This document shows, one piece after another, positions 43,947 through 53,635 of a stretch of 64,000 nucleotides of DNA (position 1 is the first letter of the stretch; every line of letters begins with the position of its first letter). The position numbers and the translations under genes were made by a program. Source of the DNA: Coriobacteriia bacterium. GTDB lineage: Bacteria > Actinomycetota > Coriobacteriia > Coriobacteriales > Eggerthellaceae. Under the pieces are notes generated by a model. It did not search any database, was not told the origin of the DNA, and saw nothing but the letters and a program-made list of their open reading frames with translations. The stretch is taken from positions 62,001-126,000 of the forward strand of contig JAUMVJ010000002.1 in the NCBI GenBank assembly GCA_030530215.1, written 5' to 3'.

Positions 43947-44131
43947 CGGCTTTCGACCTTAGTGGGTTTTGTTTGGCGGTTTCCGGGTTAGCGAACTTTT
44001 GCGGGCCTTTTTGCTCGGCAGGTTTTTGCCCAGGGCGGACCCCTGTTCAGTGGTTTTTGGTTTAGCGAGTTTTTGCTTGGTGGCCTTTTGCCTTGCAAGC
44101 TCTGCTTGATTTAAGTTTTGTTGTCCTTGTT
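43947..44131. other. G/T-rich degenerate spacer between convergent genes
   Basis: This 185-base gap between the DUF554 gene and the cytidylyltransferase is strongly T- and G-rich on the plus strand, with repeated TTTTTGC words (about five) and pieces of the type GCGAxTTTTTGC. No gene is supported. It may hold terminators for both flanking genes, but no clean hairpin is visible. Confidence 0.5.
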
Positions 44132-44539
44132 TTACTTCAGGCTCTCAAGCTGGGTTTTGATGCCCGAAGAGCAGATACCCGGGGTCCTATCCAGATGAAC
44201 GACCTCGCGTCCATGGTCGAGGCACCATTGCTCAGCACGCTTGAAGCCCGCATGATTCTGGTCACCGCCGACGGCGAAAACGTCGAAGTCGACCTCGGGC
44301 ATCAGGGCATCCACGTCGCGGTAGGTGATTACTTCGTCCACCACCTTGAGCGATCCGACGATGTGCTTGCGTTGCTCGGTGGTGTAGAGGACGTTGGCGT
44401 CAGGCTTGGTCTTAAGGATGCAGTCGCCATCCTGCACGGCAACGATTAGGTAATCGCCGAACTGCTTGGCATGCTCGAACAGGTTTAGATGACCTAGATG
44501 AAAGTAGTCGAATACCCCGACGGTTAAAACTTTTTTCAA
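44132..44539 (-). CDS. Glycerol-3-phosphate cytidylyltransferase-like nucleotidyltransferase
   Basis: The 135-aa protein has GVFDYFHLGHLNLFEHAK with the HxGH motif of cytidylyltransferases and RTPGICSSGIKTQL near the end, the TagD-type RTxGISTT signature in altered form. TagD makes CDP-glycerol for teichoic acids. The start is probably TTG at 44539 with GCGAGGC upstream. No other teichoic-acid genes adjoin, though the LicD protein 4 kb away fits envelope decoration. Glycero-manno-heptose type adenylyltransferases are an alternative. Confidence 0.85.
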   Translation of the reverse strand: MKKVLTVGVFDYFHLGHLNLFEHAKQFGDYLIVAVQDGDCILKTKPDANVLYTTEQRKHIVGSLKVVDEVITYRDVDALMPEVDFDVFAVGGDQNHAGFKRAEQWCLDHGREVVHLDRTPGICSSGIKTQLESLK

Positions 44540-44901
44540 AACATGCCTCGCTTTTGGCGCGTGTAAATATTTCGTTTCAGTGTAGCAACAAAAGCACGTT
44601 CGACAAAATGGGCGGGGAGCGATCTCTGATTAAGGACGATGGGACAAGGTTTGCGCTCGAACTATTTGCATCGCGGCTTGTGCTCCCTTACTTTCTGTCT
44701 GGACTTGCCCCGCCTGATCGAGTTTATAAATGCCTATAGAAGGCCCTCTCTTTGCTTATGATGCAATAAAGATGAGGGAGATTTCACCAGTTGGATACTA
44801 TCTTTTGTAAAATTAAAGGTCCACCTGAGCTTTAATCTAGTTGGCTTCCCGTTTTGTGCGGCTTGCCTTGAAGCGGAGCCGTTTTCACGAAGGAGGCGAG
44901 C
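44540..44901. other. Gene-free divergent region (362 bases)
   Basis: It lies between the cytidylyltransferase (minus) and the GGDEF gene (plus). I see several TATAAA/TATGAT-like words and one imperfect dyad (about 44743-44778, CCCTCTCTTTGC with GCAATAAAGATGAGGG), but no promoter with both boxes and no coding frame with a ribosome binding site. Confidence 0.5.
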
Positions 44902-46776
44902 ATGAAACTGATCCTAAAAAAGGCAGCAGTGTTGTTGCTCGTTTTAGCCTTCATTATTGCTGGTATCTTCGTTTACTTGGATTATGCGGCTCAGAAGATC
45001 TTCGAGGACAGTTCGAGCCACCTGCAAACCACCTATCAGCAGGTGAGCAACAACTTTACCTCTTTTTGCACTATCAACTGGTCTTTTCTTGACAACTTCG
45101 AGGACAACCTTCTGGAGGATGGTAAAAATCCCACGTCTAAGAAAGTGGAGTCCGAATTTTCTCAGTTCAAAGATCTTCAGAGCGAATACGGCTATAGCGA
45201 GTTGTATTTGTTCAACGAGGATTCCGACTACGCAACGGTTGCAGGACGTCACGGTGCCGCCCAAAGCATAGAGGGTGCGTTCAATGAGATGTTCAAATCG
45301 GGCGAGCCGATGATAACCAGCTACATCTCTAGCAGCAACGTGCGAAAGGCCGTGTTTGCGCGTCCTTTGCAGACGCCGATTAAGATCGGCGGCAAAAAGT
45401 ACACAGCCATTGCTGTCTGCTACGAGAACGAATACATCGAAAACCGTGTTGTCGGCGAAGTCTGCAACGACAACAGCGACTGCTACCTGGTAAAACCTGA
45501 TGGGCAAGTGGTGCTTTCTCTGCAGCCGAAGACAGTCCTGACGGACTTCATCGCTGACTTCCTTGATTATGCGCAATCCGATGCTGACTCTTTCGAGTAC
45601 GGAAGTTTTGATGGTTTGAAGGAGAACCTGTCAGCGGGCAAAAGAGGCTCTCTTCTTTGCGCGTATGACGGTGAGTCTTTGTACGTGGTAAACCAGCCGG
45701 TCGGCATAAACGGGTGGAGCATCGTGGCTGTGGTTAAAGCCGACGTTGCCGACGCTTCCTTGAAAGAGCTTCAGATCGTTACCAGCATAATCGCTGCATT
45801 TGTTGCAGTGGTTCTTTTCGTTTTTTTGCTAACCATCTCGTATCTCAGGTCGAGGCAGCGCTTGAATGCCGAGAGGTTGCAGCGCACAACGGCTGAGCAT
45901 GAGAGCAAGTTGATGAGCCAGCTCTTTGATGGCATTACCTGTGTTGTCGATCGTTTTGCCACTGTCAGTCTGAAAACGGGAACCTACGAATATCATGAGC
46001 GCGTGAAGAGCAAGGTCGACTATCCGCGCAAAGGACGTTACGAGGATTTACTCCGTTTGATTTCGGATACTTACGCGATCTTATCTAATACCGAGAACGT
46101 CAAGTTCGCACAGGTTCTGTCGCTCGAAAACGTAAGGAAGGCCTTGCAAAAGCCCGGCGACATTATGCGTATCGAGTATGGTTACCGTACTGGCTCCGAG
46201 TACAAGCTTATGAGCGTGGTTCCGGTTGCATGGGATGCCGAGGGCGATCTAGCTGAGTTCATGATGATCGCCCAGGATATCGGCAAGAAGGTTGAGCTCG
46301 AGAAAGCGGCGAACACCGATGGCCTTACTGGCTTGTTCAACGAGCGCTGCTTCAGCACTGTCCTGCATCGCAAAGAGGAACTTGGCGAGCCTTTCACGCT
46401 GTGCTATCTCGACCTTGATCGCTTCAAGCCCGTCAATGATATTTACGGTCACGACATGGGTGACAAGCTCTTAAGGCAGGTTGCGCAACGCATCCTTGAG
46501 TGCATACGCGACAAGGATTATGCCTTCCGCATCGGTGGCGATGAGTTTTGTCTGGTAATCAGTGCGGCTTTTTCCGAGGAGGAGTCGTCGTCCTTCGTTG
46601 GGCGCCTAAGGGATGCCCTTTCCAAACCTTACGTGATCGATGGTGTTGAGCTGGATGTAGGGGCAAGCTGCGCCTACGCGCGATACCCCGAGGAGGGCTC
46701 CGACCCCGGCGCCGTTCGCAAGCTTGCCGATGCGCGCATGTACGAGGACAAGAGGCGCCGAGCGGCCAGCAGGTAG
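44902..46776 (+). CDS. Membrane diguanylate cyclase with dCache-like sensor and intact I-site
   Basis: The 624-aa protein has two membrane spans (about residues 7-27 and 295-317) enclosing an extracytoplasmic dCache-like domain, then a PAS-like region and a C-terminal GGDEF domain (NTDGLTGLFNERCF through the end). The active site reads RIGGDEFCLVI. The product-inhibition site RDKD stands five residues before it, the correct spacing for RxxD. It should make c-di-GMP in response to an outside ligand. The ATG has GAAGGAGGCGAGC upstream. A short stretch after the second span resembles PAS but is divergent. Confidence 0.92.
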   Translation: MKLILKKAAVLLLVLAFIIAGIFVYLDYAAQKIFEDSSSHLQTTYQQVSNNFTSFCTINWSFLDNFEDNLLEDGKNPTSKKVESEFSQFKDLQSEYGYSELYLFNEDSDYATVAGRHGAAQSIEGAFNEMFKSGEPMITSYISSSNVRKAVFARPLQTPIKIGGKKYTAIAVCYENEYIENRVVGEVCNDNSDCYLVKPDGQVVLSLQPKTVLTDFIADFLDYAQSDADSFEYGSFDGLKENLSAGKRGSLLCAYDGESLYVVNQPVGINGWSIVAVVKADVADASLKELQIVTSIIAAFVAVVLFVFLLTISYLRSRQRLNAERLQRTTAEHESKLMSQLFDGITCVVDRFATVSLKTGTYEYHERVKSKVDYPRKGRYEDLLRLISDTYAILSNTENVKFAQVLSLENVRKALQKPGDIMRIEYGYRTGSEYKLMSVVPVAWDAEGDLAEFMMIAQDIGKKVELEKAANTDGLTGLFNERCFSTVLHRKEELGEPFTLCYLDLDRFKPVNDIYGHDMGDKLLRQVAQRILECIRDKDYAFRIGGDEFCLVISAAFSEEESSSFVGRLRDALSKPYVIDGVELDVGASCAYARYPEEGSDPGAVRKLADARMYEDKRRRAASR

Positions 46777-46931
46777 GGCATCTTTGCGCTTACGAATGGC
46801 TGGCGTGCTGAATACGTACGACTCCAACCCTCCTGGGCTTCCGCTTTTGATCACAGCATAGAGGGCCGACGGCGAGTGCTGGCTTCTCTGCGTTTAAGCT
46901 TGCGGATGTTCTTTTTTGCGATCCTGCTTCG

Positions 46932-47699
46932 CTACAGCACGAACAGGATGATGGACAGGAACTGGCAAATGGAACCTGCCAGCACCCACAGATGGAACAC
47001 CGAATGCATATAGCGGATGCTCTTCGTGCGCAAGTAGAAGAGCGCGCCTACGGTGTAGCACACGCCGCCCGCCAATAGCAGCCAGAAGCCGGCGGGAGCC
47101 AGAAGCTCGAAGAGCTGCGGAATGAACATGAGGATCGACCAGCCCAAAAGCACGTAGGCCAAGGCTGAGACCCAGCGTGGCTTATTGCGCCAGAAAACCT
47201 CCATGAACAGGCCGGCGATGGCAACCACCCAGACGAAGATCGCCAGATAGTGGCCGCCTTGGCTGGCCAGGGTGATAAGGCAGTAGGGCAAATAGCACGC
47301 TGCGATGTAGATGAAGATGAACGAGTGGTCGAATACGCGCATCACTCGCTTGCCCTTCGAGGGCGGCACGATGTGGTACACCGTGGAAAAGGTGTACTCA
47401 AGGAGCATGCAGATGCTGTACACCAGCGCAGCAAGCAGGTGGAAGCCTGCTCCGTGGGACACGGCGGTGACCACGCACAGGGGAATGGCGGCTATCGAGA
47501 GCAGGATGCCCACGCCGTGGCTGATGGAGTTGAAAATCTCCTCGCCGGTGGTGTAGTCGCGCGGTTGCTGAGGTTTTTTCTTTTGCTTGCGCGGCCTTTT
47601 CGGGCCCATCGGGCTTGTGGCTTTTTCGTTTGCGTTCTCTTCGCTCGTGCTACAGGCGTTTATGTTGTCTGCCGTTGCCTTGTTTGCGTTTGCTGCCAT
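46932..47699 (-). CDS. Hemolysin III / TrhA-family (PAQR) membrane protein
   Basis: The 255-aa protein has a 45-residue charged N-terminal tail and a seven-span core with FNSISHGVGILLSIAAIP, YTFSTVYHIVP, FDHSFIFIYIAACYLPY and HSVFHLWVLAGSICQFLSI. The His pairs expected to bind zinc (STVYH and HSVFH) are present; the His that often follows GSxx is Gln here. The family is linked to membrane homeostasis. The ATG at 47699 follows AGGAGG. Confidence 0.9.
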   Translation of the reverse strand: MAANANKATADNINACSTSEENANEKATSPMGPKRPRKQKKKPQQPRDYTTGEEIFNSISHGVGILLSIAAIPLCVVTAVSHGAGFHLLAALVYSICMLLEYTFSTVYHIVPPSKGKRVMRVFDHSFIFIYIAACYLPYCLITLASQGGHYLAIFVWVVAIAGLFMEVFWRNKPRWVSALAYVLLGWSILMFIPQLFELLAPAGFWLLLAGGVCYTVGALFYLRTKSIRYMHSVFHLWVLAGSICQFLSIILFVL

Positions 47700-48043
47700 G
47701 GGCCCCTCCTATGCAGCTTCCAGGTTTTTCTGGCGTGGTTTTGCCCGAGCTCACCTTCGTGCGTCTCTGGTTTGCTTCGATGCGCTTTGGCGAGATGCTG
47801 GTAATTCCGTGACGGTTGTTAACGGTGCTGTTGGCGGTGCAGCTTTGAGGCTGCTTGTTTCTTTTTTATTTAGCTTGCCCTAGTTTAGCGCGTCTTGCGC
47901 GTGCGGCCTCTATCTCGTGCCTTATCGACAGATAGCATATAAACCCAGCTTCGAGTGTCCCGTAAAGATCTCACCTAAAAGCTTCTCCCCTTCTATAATC
48001 GCTTTTATGAAATACGAACATTTGTACGTGTTAGGAGCAAAAT
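47700..48043. other. Gene-free divergent region (344 bases)
   Basis: It lies between the hemolysin III gene (minus) and the 85-aa orphan (plus). It holds a short GCAGC/GCTGC hairpin with a long T run (about 47840-47870) that could stop plus-strand transcripts although no gene precedes it, and a TATAAT box at 47994-47999. Confidence 0.5.
47971..47999 (+). promoter_or_regulatory. Candidate promoter of the 85-aa orphan
   Basis: A consensus TATAAT (47994-47999) lies 45 bases before the start codon. The -35 position (TCACCT) is poor, so an activator may be needed if this is real. Confidence 0.4.
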
Positions 48044-48301
48044 ATGAGTAGCGAACGCGAATACATAGCCACCTTGCAAAAGCTTGATTTCGAGCAGCTA
48101 ATCTTGGAGAAAGAAGATCTTGTGGGTAGCTTGTTTGATCTTGAGTGGAGTATCAGGGAACATGCTTGTCCGGATTCAGCAACTCAGCAGTCGTGCTATC
48201 TGCTTGAGTACGCGCGCAGCTTAAGGAGGCTCTCCGTCTTAAGCCAGCACATGTCCGGGCGCACCATCGAGCTTGCCGAAGAATGGAGGATGCACGCTTA
48301 A
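48044..48301 (+). CDS. 85-aa orphan protein
   Basis: A short, all-helical, acidic protein with no membrane span. The ATG has TTAGGAGCAAAAT upstream and a TATAAT box 45 bases away, which support a real gene. I recognise no family. It precedes the LicD gene by 229 bases. Confidence 0.6.
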   Translation: MSSEREYIATLQKLDFEQLILEKEDLVGSLFDLEWSIREHACPDSATQQSCYLLEYARSLRRLSVLSQHMSGRTIELAEEWRMHA

Positions 48302-48530
48302 CTGCTCAAGCTTTGCTGCTGCGGTGCATAGGCTTTGAGCGCAGGTCGTTTGCCCTGGTTTTTGCCAATTTTCATATGACATAAGGGCTTTAGGCTGGCG
48401 ATATCTTGCGGTGGGGTGCGCCCAACGCGGCTCTGCAGAATGCTTGGTTTCGTTGTGGCATATAGCGCTTTGAGGTACCTTTCTATAGGTGCGCCCAAAT
48501 ATGAGGCGCGCATGAAGCAAGGAGATTTTA

Positions 48531-51500
48531 ATGTCAGCCCAAACCATGACGCCCACTCAAGAGCACCTGTTCAAGCTTTTGCTTGAGATCGATGACATCT
48601 GCAAGCGTCATGGCATTGAGTATTTTTTGGATTCGGGCACGGTCCTTGGCGCAGTGCGTCATGGAGGCTTTCTTCCCTGGGACGACGACTTAGATATCGT
48701 TATGACCGAGCCCAATTACGACAAGTTCGTTGAAGCTTGCCAGGCCGAGCTAGATCCCAAGACTCGCTTTTATTGCGATAATCGTCTTAATCGCGAATAT
48801 CCTACGGTTTTCGGTCATTACATTGATACTACTTGTTGCCGTTTGACCGACCGCACTCCGTTCTGGGATTACCACTGCGGCCAGACCATTGATGTTTTCT
48901 GTCTGGTGGAGCTTCCCGGCGACCTGGAGGAAAACCGCCGAATCTCGAATTTGTATTTTGCCTACGACGAGTACGTTAACCAGAGCTTTAACCACTACAA
49001 GCGCAAGACCGAGGAAATCAACAAGATTTACCACGAGCTTTACGAGCGTGAGAAGCAAATCGGCCGCGAAGCGGTGCTTAAAGAGTGCGAGAGTCAGATT
49101 TTCGGGCATCATTACGAGGATTGCACCATGCTTATGCTCACCAGCGCGCACATGCACTGGAACAGCTTCTTGCCCAAGAGCATTTACGATACTTCGCGTA
49201 TGGTTGAGTGGAATGGCTACGAGTTCCGCATCCCGGGCGATTGGTACACCCTTATGGCCATCGACTACGGCGACAACTTTTGGCAGATACCGCGCGACGT
49301 CCGTGTTCACTCCCAGATGTCGCACACGGGCTATCCGGTGCAGGCCTACATCGATGATTTCATGGCCGCCACTAACAAGGAAGATCTTCTAGCTGAGCGC
49401 TTGAAGATGAAGGACCTTGGTTTCGAAAGCGGTCTTAGGACCACGCGTCTTAACAAGCCTACTTTTGAGGCTCTTGGTGTGCAAATGTGCGCGGAATTAG
49501 ATGAGCGTCTTGAGGAATCCGACAAGGGCTTGATGGATCTAGTCCACGAAAATACCCTCGAGGCGGCAGATGAGCTGGAAAAATTGTTGGGTGATTATTT
49601 TGCCAAGCAGACTCATTCCACCATCTATTACTGGCGCAGTCATTTCGGTCATTCCGATGCCGCTGATTGCGCTATTTTGCAGGTGCTCCTTCTTAAATAC
49701 GGCAATGTCCAGAAGATGATTCTTCTGATGCAGGTGCGCTTGCAAAATGGCCTTGCCATCACCGACGACATGCAGCGGATCCTGGATGCCGGCATGCACT
49801 TCCGCCGTATGAAAAAGCGTTGGTATTACAAGGAGCTTGCTCAAGGTTGCGCCGAGGAGCAATGGGTTTGGGATAATCTCCCTCACTCTGAGGAAGTGCG
49901 CGTGTGGCATGCGCTCTACGACTTCTACGGGCGCTGCCTGGGTGGGGTGGAACCTGGCAGCCTTGTTCGAGGCGCGTCAAATGATGCCGATCAAGACAGT
50001 CATGTTGCCCAAGGCGCGCTTGATACTGTGGGTCAAAACAAGTTTGCCGCCCAAGGCGAGCAGCGCGGCGTTGCTCTTGAGGCGTGCTTTGCCGAGGCCG
50101 AGGCTCTTCATCAGGAGTTCCCTGAAAACGACTTTGTTACCAAGCTGCTCGCGGACGTTCTTGCCAAGCAGGGACAGCTCGAAGAGTCGCTTCGCTTGAT
50201 GCTCGAGTTGGAGCCGGCAACCAAAAACGGTTTCATCTTGAAGGATGTACGTGCGGCCCTCGAGGCCGCCCCTCAGGTGGAGCTTGCTTCAGCCAAGAAG
50301 GCGTTGGAGGAGGCCAAGGCTGCCGAGGCTGCCCCGAAAAAGAAAAAGAAAAGGAAGAAGGCTCCGCGCTTCAGGCAGATTCAAGATCACCTTATTGCTA
50401 TGGCCAAAGAGCTTGATCAAACGTGCAAGGAGCTTAAGATTCCTTATGCTCTTTGCACGCACGAAGTGGCCTGGGCAAAGAAGCGTAAAGGCTTTTACGG
50501 TACGCAGTATGGCATCCACGCGATGATGCGCGCCCCCCATGCCTTAAAACTTAAGGCGGCACTGCAGGCGAAGGCTATCCCTAATCGAGCTTTCGAGGAT
50601 CTGTCCACCAACCCGGAGCTGCCCTTTAACCATATTCGATACGTCGATACTTCCACCACGATTATGGACATGAGCGAGGACTCCAATAATCAGGTCCCCT
50701 ACCAGGCGCTCGGGGCGGCCATTACCATTCACCCGCTCTATACCTGCCGCCCCGATGTGGTTCATCGCCGCATTGAGTGGGGCCATCAGCTCATTAAGGC
50801 CGGTCGCCGTTACGGCGATAAGCCTATGAGCGTGAAAAAGGAGCGAGCTCTTGCGCAAACCAAACGTTTTGAAAAATCGTTTGGATCTAAAGCTGTTGCC
50901 AAGTTCCTTTTCAATCGTATGAAAAAAGACAAATTGGGAAGCGTGCTTTATGCCTACGATGCGCCAACTGGGCTCATCGCCATCGATGCAAACACCATCG
51001 ACAAGGCAAGCTATGCCAAGTTCGACAAGATGGAACTGCCTTATCCGTACAAACTGGATGCTTACGTGGAAGCATGGTGCGGCGCGCCCTGGGACAAGCT
51101 GGACAAAGATAATTGGCAGCCTGGCCGCGCTAACAGGATCAAGTGTATCTCTTCGCCTGAGGTCGGCTACGAGCATATGCTCGCTCTCTTCAAAAAGAAT
51201 GGAGTCGACTACCGGGAAACCCAAGCTATGGCCAACGAGTTCTTCCATTGGCAATGTAAGGAATTAACGCCGCAGGAGCGCATCGTCAACCGCGATTACG
51301 CCCGTGCTCGCCTGAGCCGCGATCGTATCGATATGTACGTTTATTTAAGCGAGCGCGACGACGAGTTAAGAAAAGCCTACGACGCGAATGACGTTGAGCG
51401 CTTGCAGGGGATTCTTGAGGAATACGGCTATCTTGATCGGACCGAGCGCTTCCACAAGAATCATGGCTTAGGTTTATTCGTCACGCCTAAGATTTTCCAG

Positions 51501-51626
51501 TATGCTACAAAGGTTTGGGAATCCGAGGGACGCCCGGAATTTGCTCAAATGGTGCTCGATAGCGTGCCGGAACGCCATAAGAATGTGGATATCGCTGAAT
51601 ATCTAGCTCAGTACCCACGCTATTAA
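48531..51626 (+). CDS. Double LicD-family nucleotidyltransferase-fold protein
   Basis: The 1031-aa protein starts with a LicD domain: EIDDICKRHGIEYFLDSGTVLGAVRHGGFLPWDDDLDIVM (metal-binding Asp near residues 50-55) and GQTIDVFCL. LicD proteins transfer phosphocholine or related groups to surface glycans. The middle (about 320-600) is helical with TPR-like pairs, then a Lys-rich linker (PKKKKKRKKAPRF). From about residue 614 a second LicD-like half follows (RQIQDHLIAMAKELDQTCKELKIPYALC), but the WDDD motif is gone, so it is probably not catalytic. ATG 48531 has AAGGAGAT upstream. The acceptor is unknown; the gene stands alone. Confidence 0.88.
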   Translation: MSAQTMTPTQEHLFKLLLEIDDICKRHGIEYFLDSGTVLGAVRHGGFLPWDDDLDIVMTEPNYDKFVEACQAELDPKTRFYCDNRLNREYPTVFGHYIDTTCCRLTDRTPFWDYHCGQTIDVFCLVELPGDLEENRRISNLYFAYDEYVNQSFNHYKRKTEEINKIYHELYEREKQIGREAVLKECESQIFGHHYEDCTMLMLTSAHMHWNSFLPKSIYDTSRMVEWNGYEFRIPGDWYTLMAIDYGDNFWQIPRDVRVHSQMSHTGYPVQAYIDDFMAATNKEDLLAERLKMKDLGFESGLRTTRLNKPTFEALGVQMCAELDERLEESDKGLMDLVHENTLEAADELEKLLGDYFAKQTHSTIYYWRSHFGHSDAADCAILQVLLLKYGNVQKMILLMQVRLQNGLAITDDMQRILDAGMHFRRMKKRWYYKELAQGCAEEQWVWDNLPHSEEVRVWHALYDFYGRCLGGVEPGSLVRGASNDADQDSHVAQGALDTVGQNKFAAQGEQRGVALEACFAEAEALHQEFPENDFVTKLLADVLAKQGQLEESLRLMLELEPATKNGFILKDVRAALEAAPQVELASAKKALEEAKAAEAAPKKKKKRKKAPRFRQIQDHLIAMAKELDQTCKELKIPYALCTHEVAWAKKRKGFYGTQYGIHAMMRAPHALKLKAALQAKAIPNRAFEDLSTNPELPFNHIRYVDTSTTIMDMSEDSNNQVPYQALGAAITIHPLYTCRPDVVHRRIEWGHQLIKAGRRYGDKPMSVKKERALAQTKRFEKSFGSKAVAKFLFNRMKKDKLGSVLYAYDAPTGLIAIDANTIDKASYAKFDKMELPYPYKLDAYVEAWCGAPWDKLDKDNWQPGRANRIKCISSPEVGYEHMLALFKKNGVDYRETQAMANEFFHWQCKELTPQERIVNRDYARARLSRDRIDMYVYLSERDDELRKAYDANDVERLQGILEEYGYLDRTERFHKNHGLGLFVTPKIFQYATKVWESEGRPEFAQMVLDSVPERHKNVDIAEYLAQYPRY

Positions 51627-51658
51627 GCGCCCTAAGTGCCACGAAGCCTTGAAGGAGC

Positions 51659-51740
51659 GCCTTCGCGATTGCGCGAAGGCAAACGTCCAGCTCCTAAAAG
51701 CCCCTAGGTAGATGCTTGTTTTGCAAGTGGAAGCCTAGGG
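51659..51740 (+). promoter_or_regulatory. Two hairpins in the leader of the DEAD-box helicase
   Basis: A 9-bp stem (GCCTTCGCG, 51659-51667, with 51672-51680) and a second nested one (CCCTAGG, 51702-51708, with CCTAGGG, 51734-51740, enclosing CTTG/CAAG) precede the helicase gene by 45-125 bases. Neither is followed by a T run. They could be leader structures that the helicase itself acts on, as in cold-shock leaders; this is inference. The first may be a weak terminator for the LicD gene. Confidence 0.5.
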
Positions 51741-51785
51741 AGGCAGGGCTGTGGCAAAAACAACAACGAAAGAGATTTTCATTAC

Positions 51786-53387
51786 ATGACTGACTTTGAA
51801 AGCCTTGGCCTAAGTGCGCAAACGCTTAAGGCTGTTGATCTTTTGGGCTACGAGAGCCCTACGCCCATTCAGGAAAAGGCCATCCCTTGCGCTCTTGCTG
51901 GGCAAGACCTTATCGCGGGTGCGCAAACCGGCACCGGCAAAACGACGGCCTTCTGCCTGCCCTGCCTGGACCAGCTCCCGCATGCGCGGAAAAATTGCGG
52001 CCCTTTGATGCTCGTCATCACCCCAACGCGCGAGCTGGCTGACCAGATCACCGAAGTGTGCTCGACCATCTCGCAGGCAACGAAGCACAAGATCACTACC
52101 GTCGTTGGCGGCGTGAGCTACAACCCTCAGCGCGAGGCCTTGAAGCGCGGCACCGACGTGCTCATTGCCACCCCTGGTCGTTTGGAGGACCTTATCGGTC
52201 AGGGCGCTGCGAACCTCGATCAGGTGCAGGTGCTCGTTTTGGACGAGGCCGACCGCATGCTCGACATGGGCTTTTTGCCTGCCATCAAGCGCATCGTGGG
52301 GGAGTGCACCGGCGAGCACCAGACCTTGCTCTTCAGCGCCACCATCGACAAGCAGGTCGAAAAGGTTGCGCAGAGCATGCTCAAGGATCCCCAAAAGGTG
52401 GAGGTTGCCCGTCGCGGCGAAACCGCCAAGACCGTAGAGCAGTTCATCGTGCGCATTTCGCATGCCGCAAAGCCCTCTGCTCTTAAGGCCGTGCTCGACG
52501 AGCACGGGGCCAAGCGCGTAATCGTCTTCGCTCGTACGCGTCATCGTGCGGATGCCTGCTCGCGTCGCCTGCGCCGCGCAGGCTACAAGACGGGCGTCAT
52601 CCATTCCGATCGCTCCCAGAACCAAAGGCGCCGCGCGCTTGATGCCTTCGATAAAGGCCAAATCAACGTCCTGGTTGCAACTGATGTGCTTGCGCGTGGC
52701 ATCGATATCGATCAGGTCGATTACGTGGTTAACTACGATTTGCCCACCCAGCCCGAGGATTACGTGCATCGCATCGGCCGCACCGGTCGTGCGGGTGCCA
52801 AAGGCTTTGCGGTTTCCCTGGTGAACCCCGAGGTGGAAGGCGACCTTAAGGCAATCCAAAAGCTCATCAAGCGCGACATTCCCGAAATGGAGCTTAAAAC
52901 CCTGAACAGGGATCAGGTAGAGGCGGACGCCGAAGCGCGTAGCGCTCAGCTGCAAGCGCGCCGTAGTAAGGACCCCGAGGTCCAGGCTGCGGTTAAGGAA
53001 CTTGCCAAGGAAAAATCCAAACAGCGCAAAAAGGCAGCCAAGCAGGCTCAGGAATCTAAGCCTGAGCGGAGCCAGAAGCAGGGCGGCGGCAAGCGCAAAG
53101 CGGGTGCTCAGCCCAAGCCCAAGGGCAAATCTGGTAACGGAGGCCAGGGCAAAAATGCCAAAGGCAGGAAGGGCCAGGCTCAAGGCGCAAGACCGGCAGA
53201 GCCTTCCGGTTTCAATGATGCGCAAAGCTTCAAGAAGGACCGCAAGTCTAAGGCTGGTTCCAAAGCGAAGAATCGCGGCGGTGCAAAGTCGAAGTCCGCT
53301 CAGCCGAAATCGCAGATCAAGACCTATACGCACCAGAAGGACGCATCGCGTCCTCGCCCCGGTAGGTTCTCCTCCGGCTTGCGCTAG
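51786..53387 (+). CDS. DEAD-box RNA helicase, RhlE-like, with basic C-terminal tail
   Basis: The 533-aa protein has the complete helicase core: Q motif (SPTPIQEKAIP), Walker A (AQTGTGKT), PTREL, DEAD (LDEADRMLDMGF), SAT, ARGID and HRIGRTGRAG. The last 150 residues are Lys/Arg/Gly/Gln-rich and likely bind RNA. It unwinds structured RNA or remodels ribonucleoproteins, possibly in ribosome assembly or cold adaptation. A structured leader lies upstream; the ribosome binding site is poor (GAAAGAG). Confidence 0.94.
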   Translation: MTDFESLGLSAQTLKAVDLLGYESPTPIQEKAIPCALAGQDLIAGAQTGTGKTTAFCLPCLDQLPHARKNCGPLMLVITPTRELADQITEVCSTISQATKHKITTVVGGVSYNPQREALKRGTDVLIATPGRLEDLIGQGAANLDQVQVLVLDEADRMLDMGFLPAIKRIVGECTGEHQTLLFSATIDKQVEKVAQSMLKDPQKVEVARRGETAKTVEQFIVRISHAAKPSALKAVLDEHGAKRVIVFARTRHRADACSRRLRRAGYKTGVIHSDRSQNQRRRALDAFDKGQINVLVATDVLARGIDIDQVDYVVNYDLPTQPEDYVHRIGRTGRAGAKGFAVSLVNPEVEGDLKAIQKLIKRDIPEMELKTLNRDQVEADAEARSAQLQARRSKDPEVQAAVKELAKEKSKQRKKAAKQAQESKPERSQKQGGGKRKAGAQPKPKGKSGNGGQGKNAKGRKGQAQGARPAEPSGFNDAQSFKKDRKSKAGSKAKNRGGAKSKSAQPKSQIKTYTHQKDASRPRPGRFSSGLR

Positions 53388-53500
53388 GATGCGGCGAGAT
53401 TAGCCACTGTTCGCACTCCGTACTTTGCGCTGGTGTTGTTTCTTCGTGAGGCAAACAGGCGCAAGGCAAACATACTATGTAGAAAATCGCAGAAACCAAG

Positions 53501-53530
53501 AGCGACCCCGTTTGTGCGGGGTCGCTTCGT
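53501..53530. terminator. Hairpin between convergent helicase and nitroreductase genes
   Basis: AGCGACCCC pairs with GGGGTCGCT (53501-53509 and 53518-53526). T runs are weak on both strands, but its place between convergent genes fits a terminator. The rest of the 53388-53635 gap shows no gene. Confidence 0.65.
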
Positions 53531-53635
53531 TGGGTGGGCGTTTGGTTGGGCCTTGGCGTGGGCTTTGCTTGCGCTTGCACGAGCGCGAATCGCGAGCGCT
53601 TGCTGCGGCAGCCTGCCTCGTAAACGATCGCGGTT

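Noticed and set aside
51810..53333. 507-codon open frame on the minus strand across the helicase gene
   Set aside because: It is antisense to a complete DEAD-box helicase with all motifs, has no ribosome binding site and a biased composition. High GC makes such shadows common.
53388..53635. Small coding gene between the helicase and the nitroreductase
   Set aside because: The open frames there have no start signals and one overlaps the terminator hairpin.
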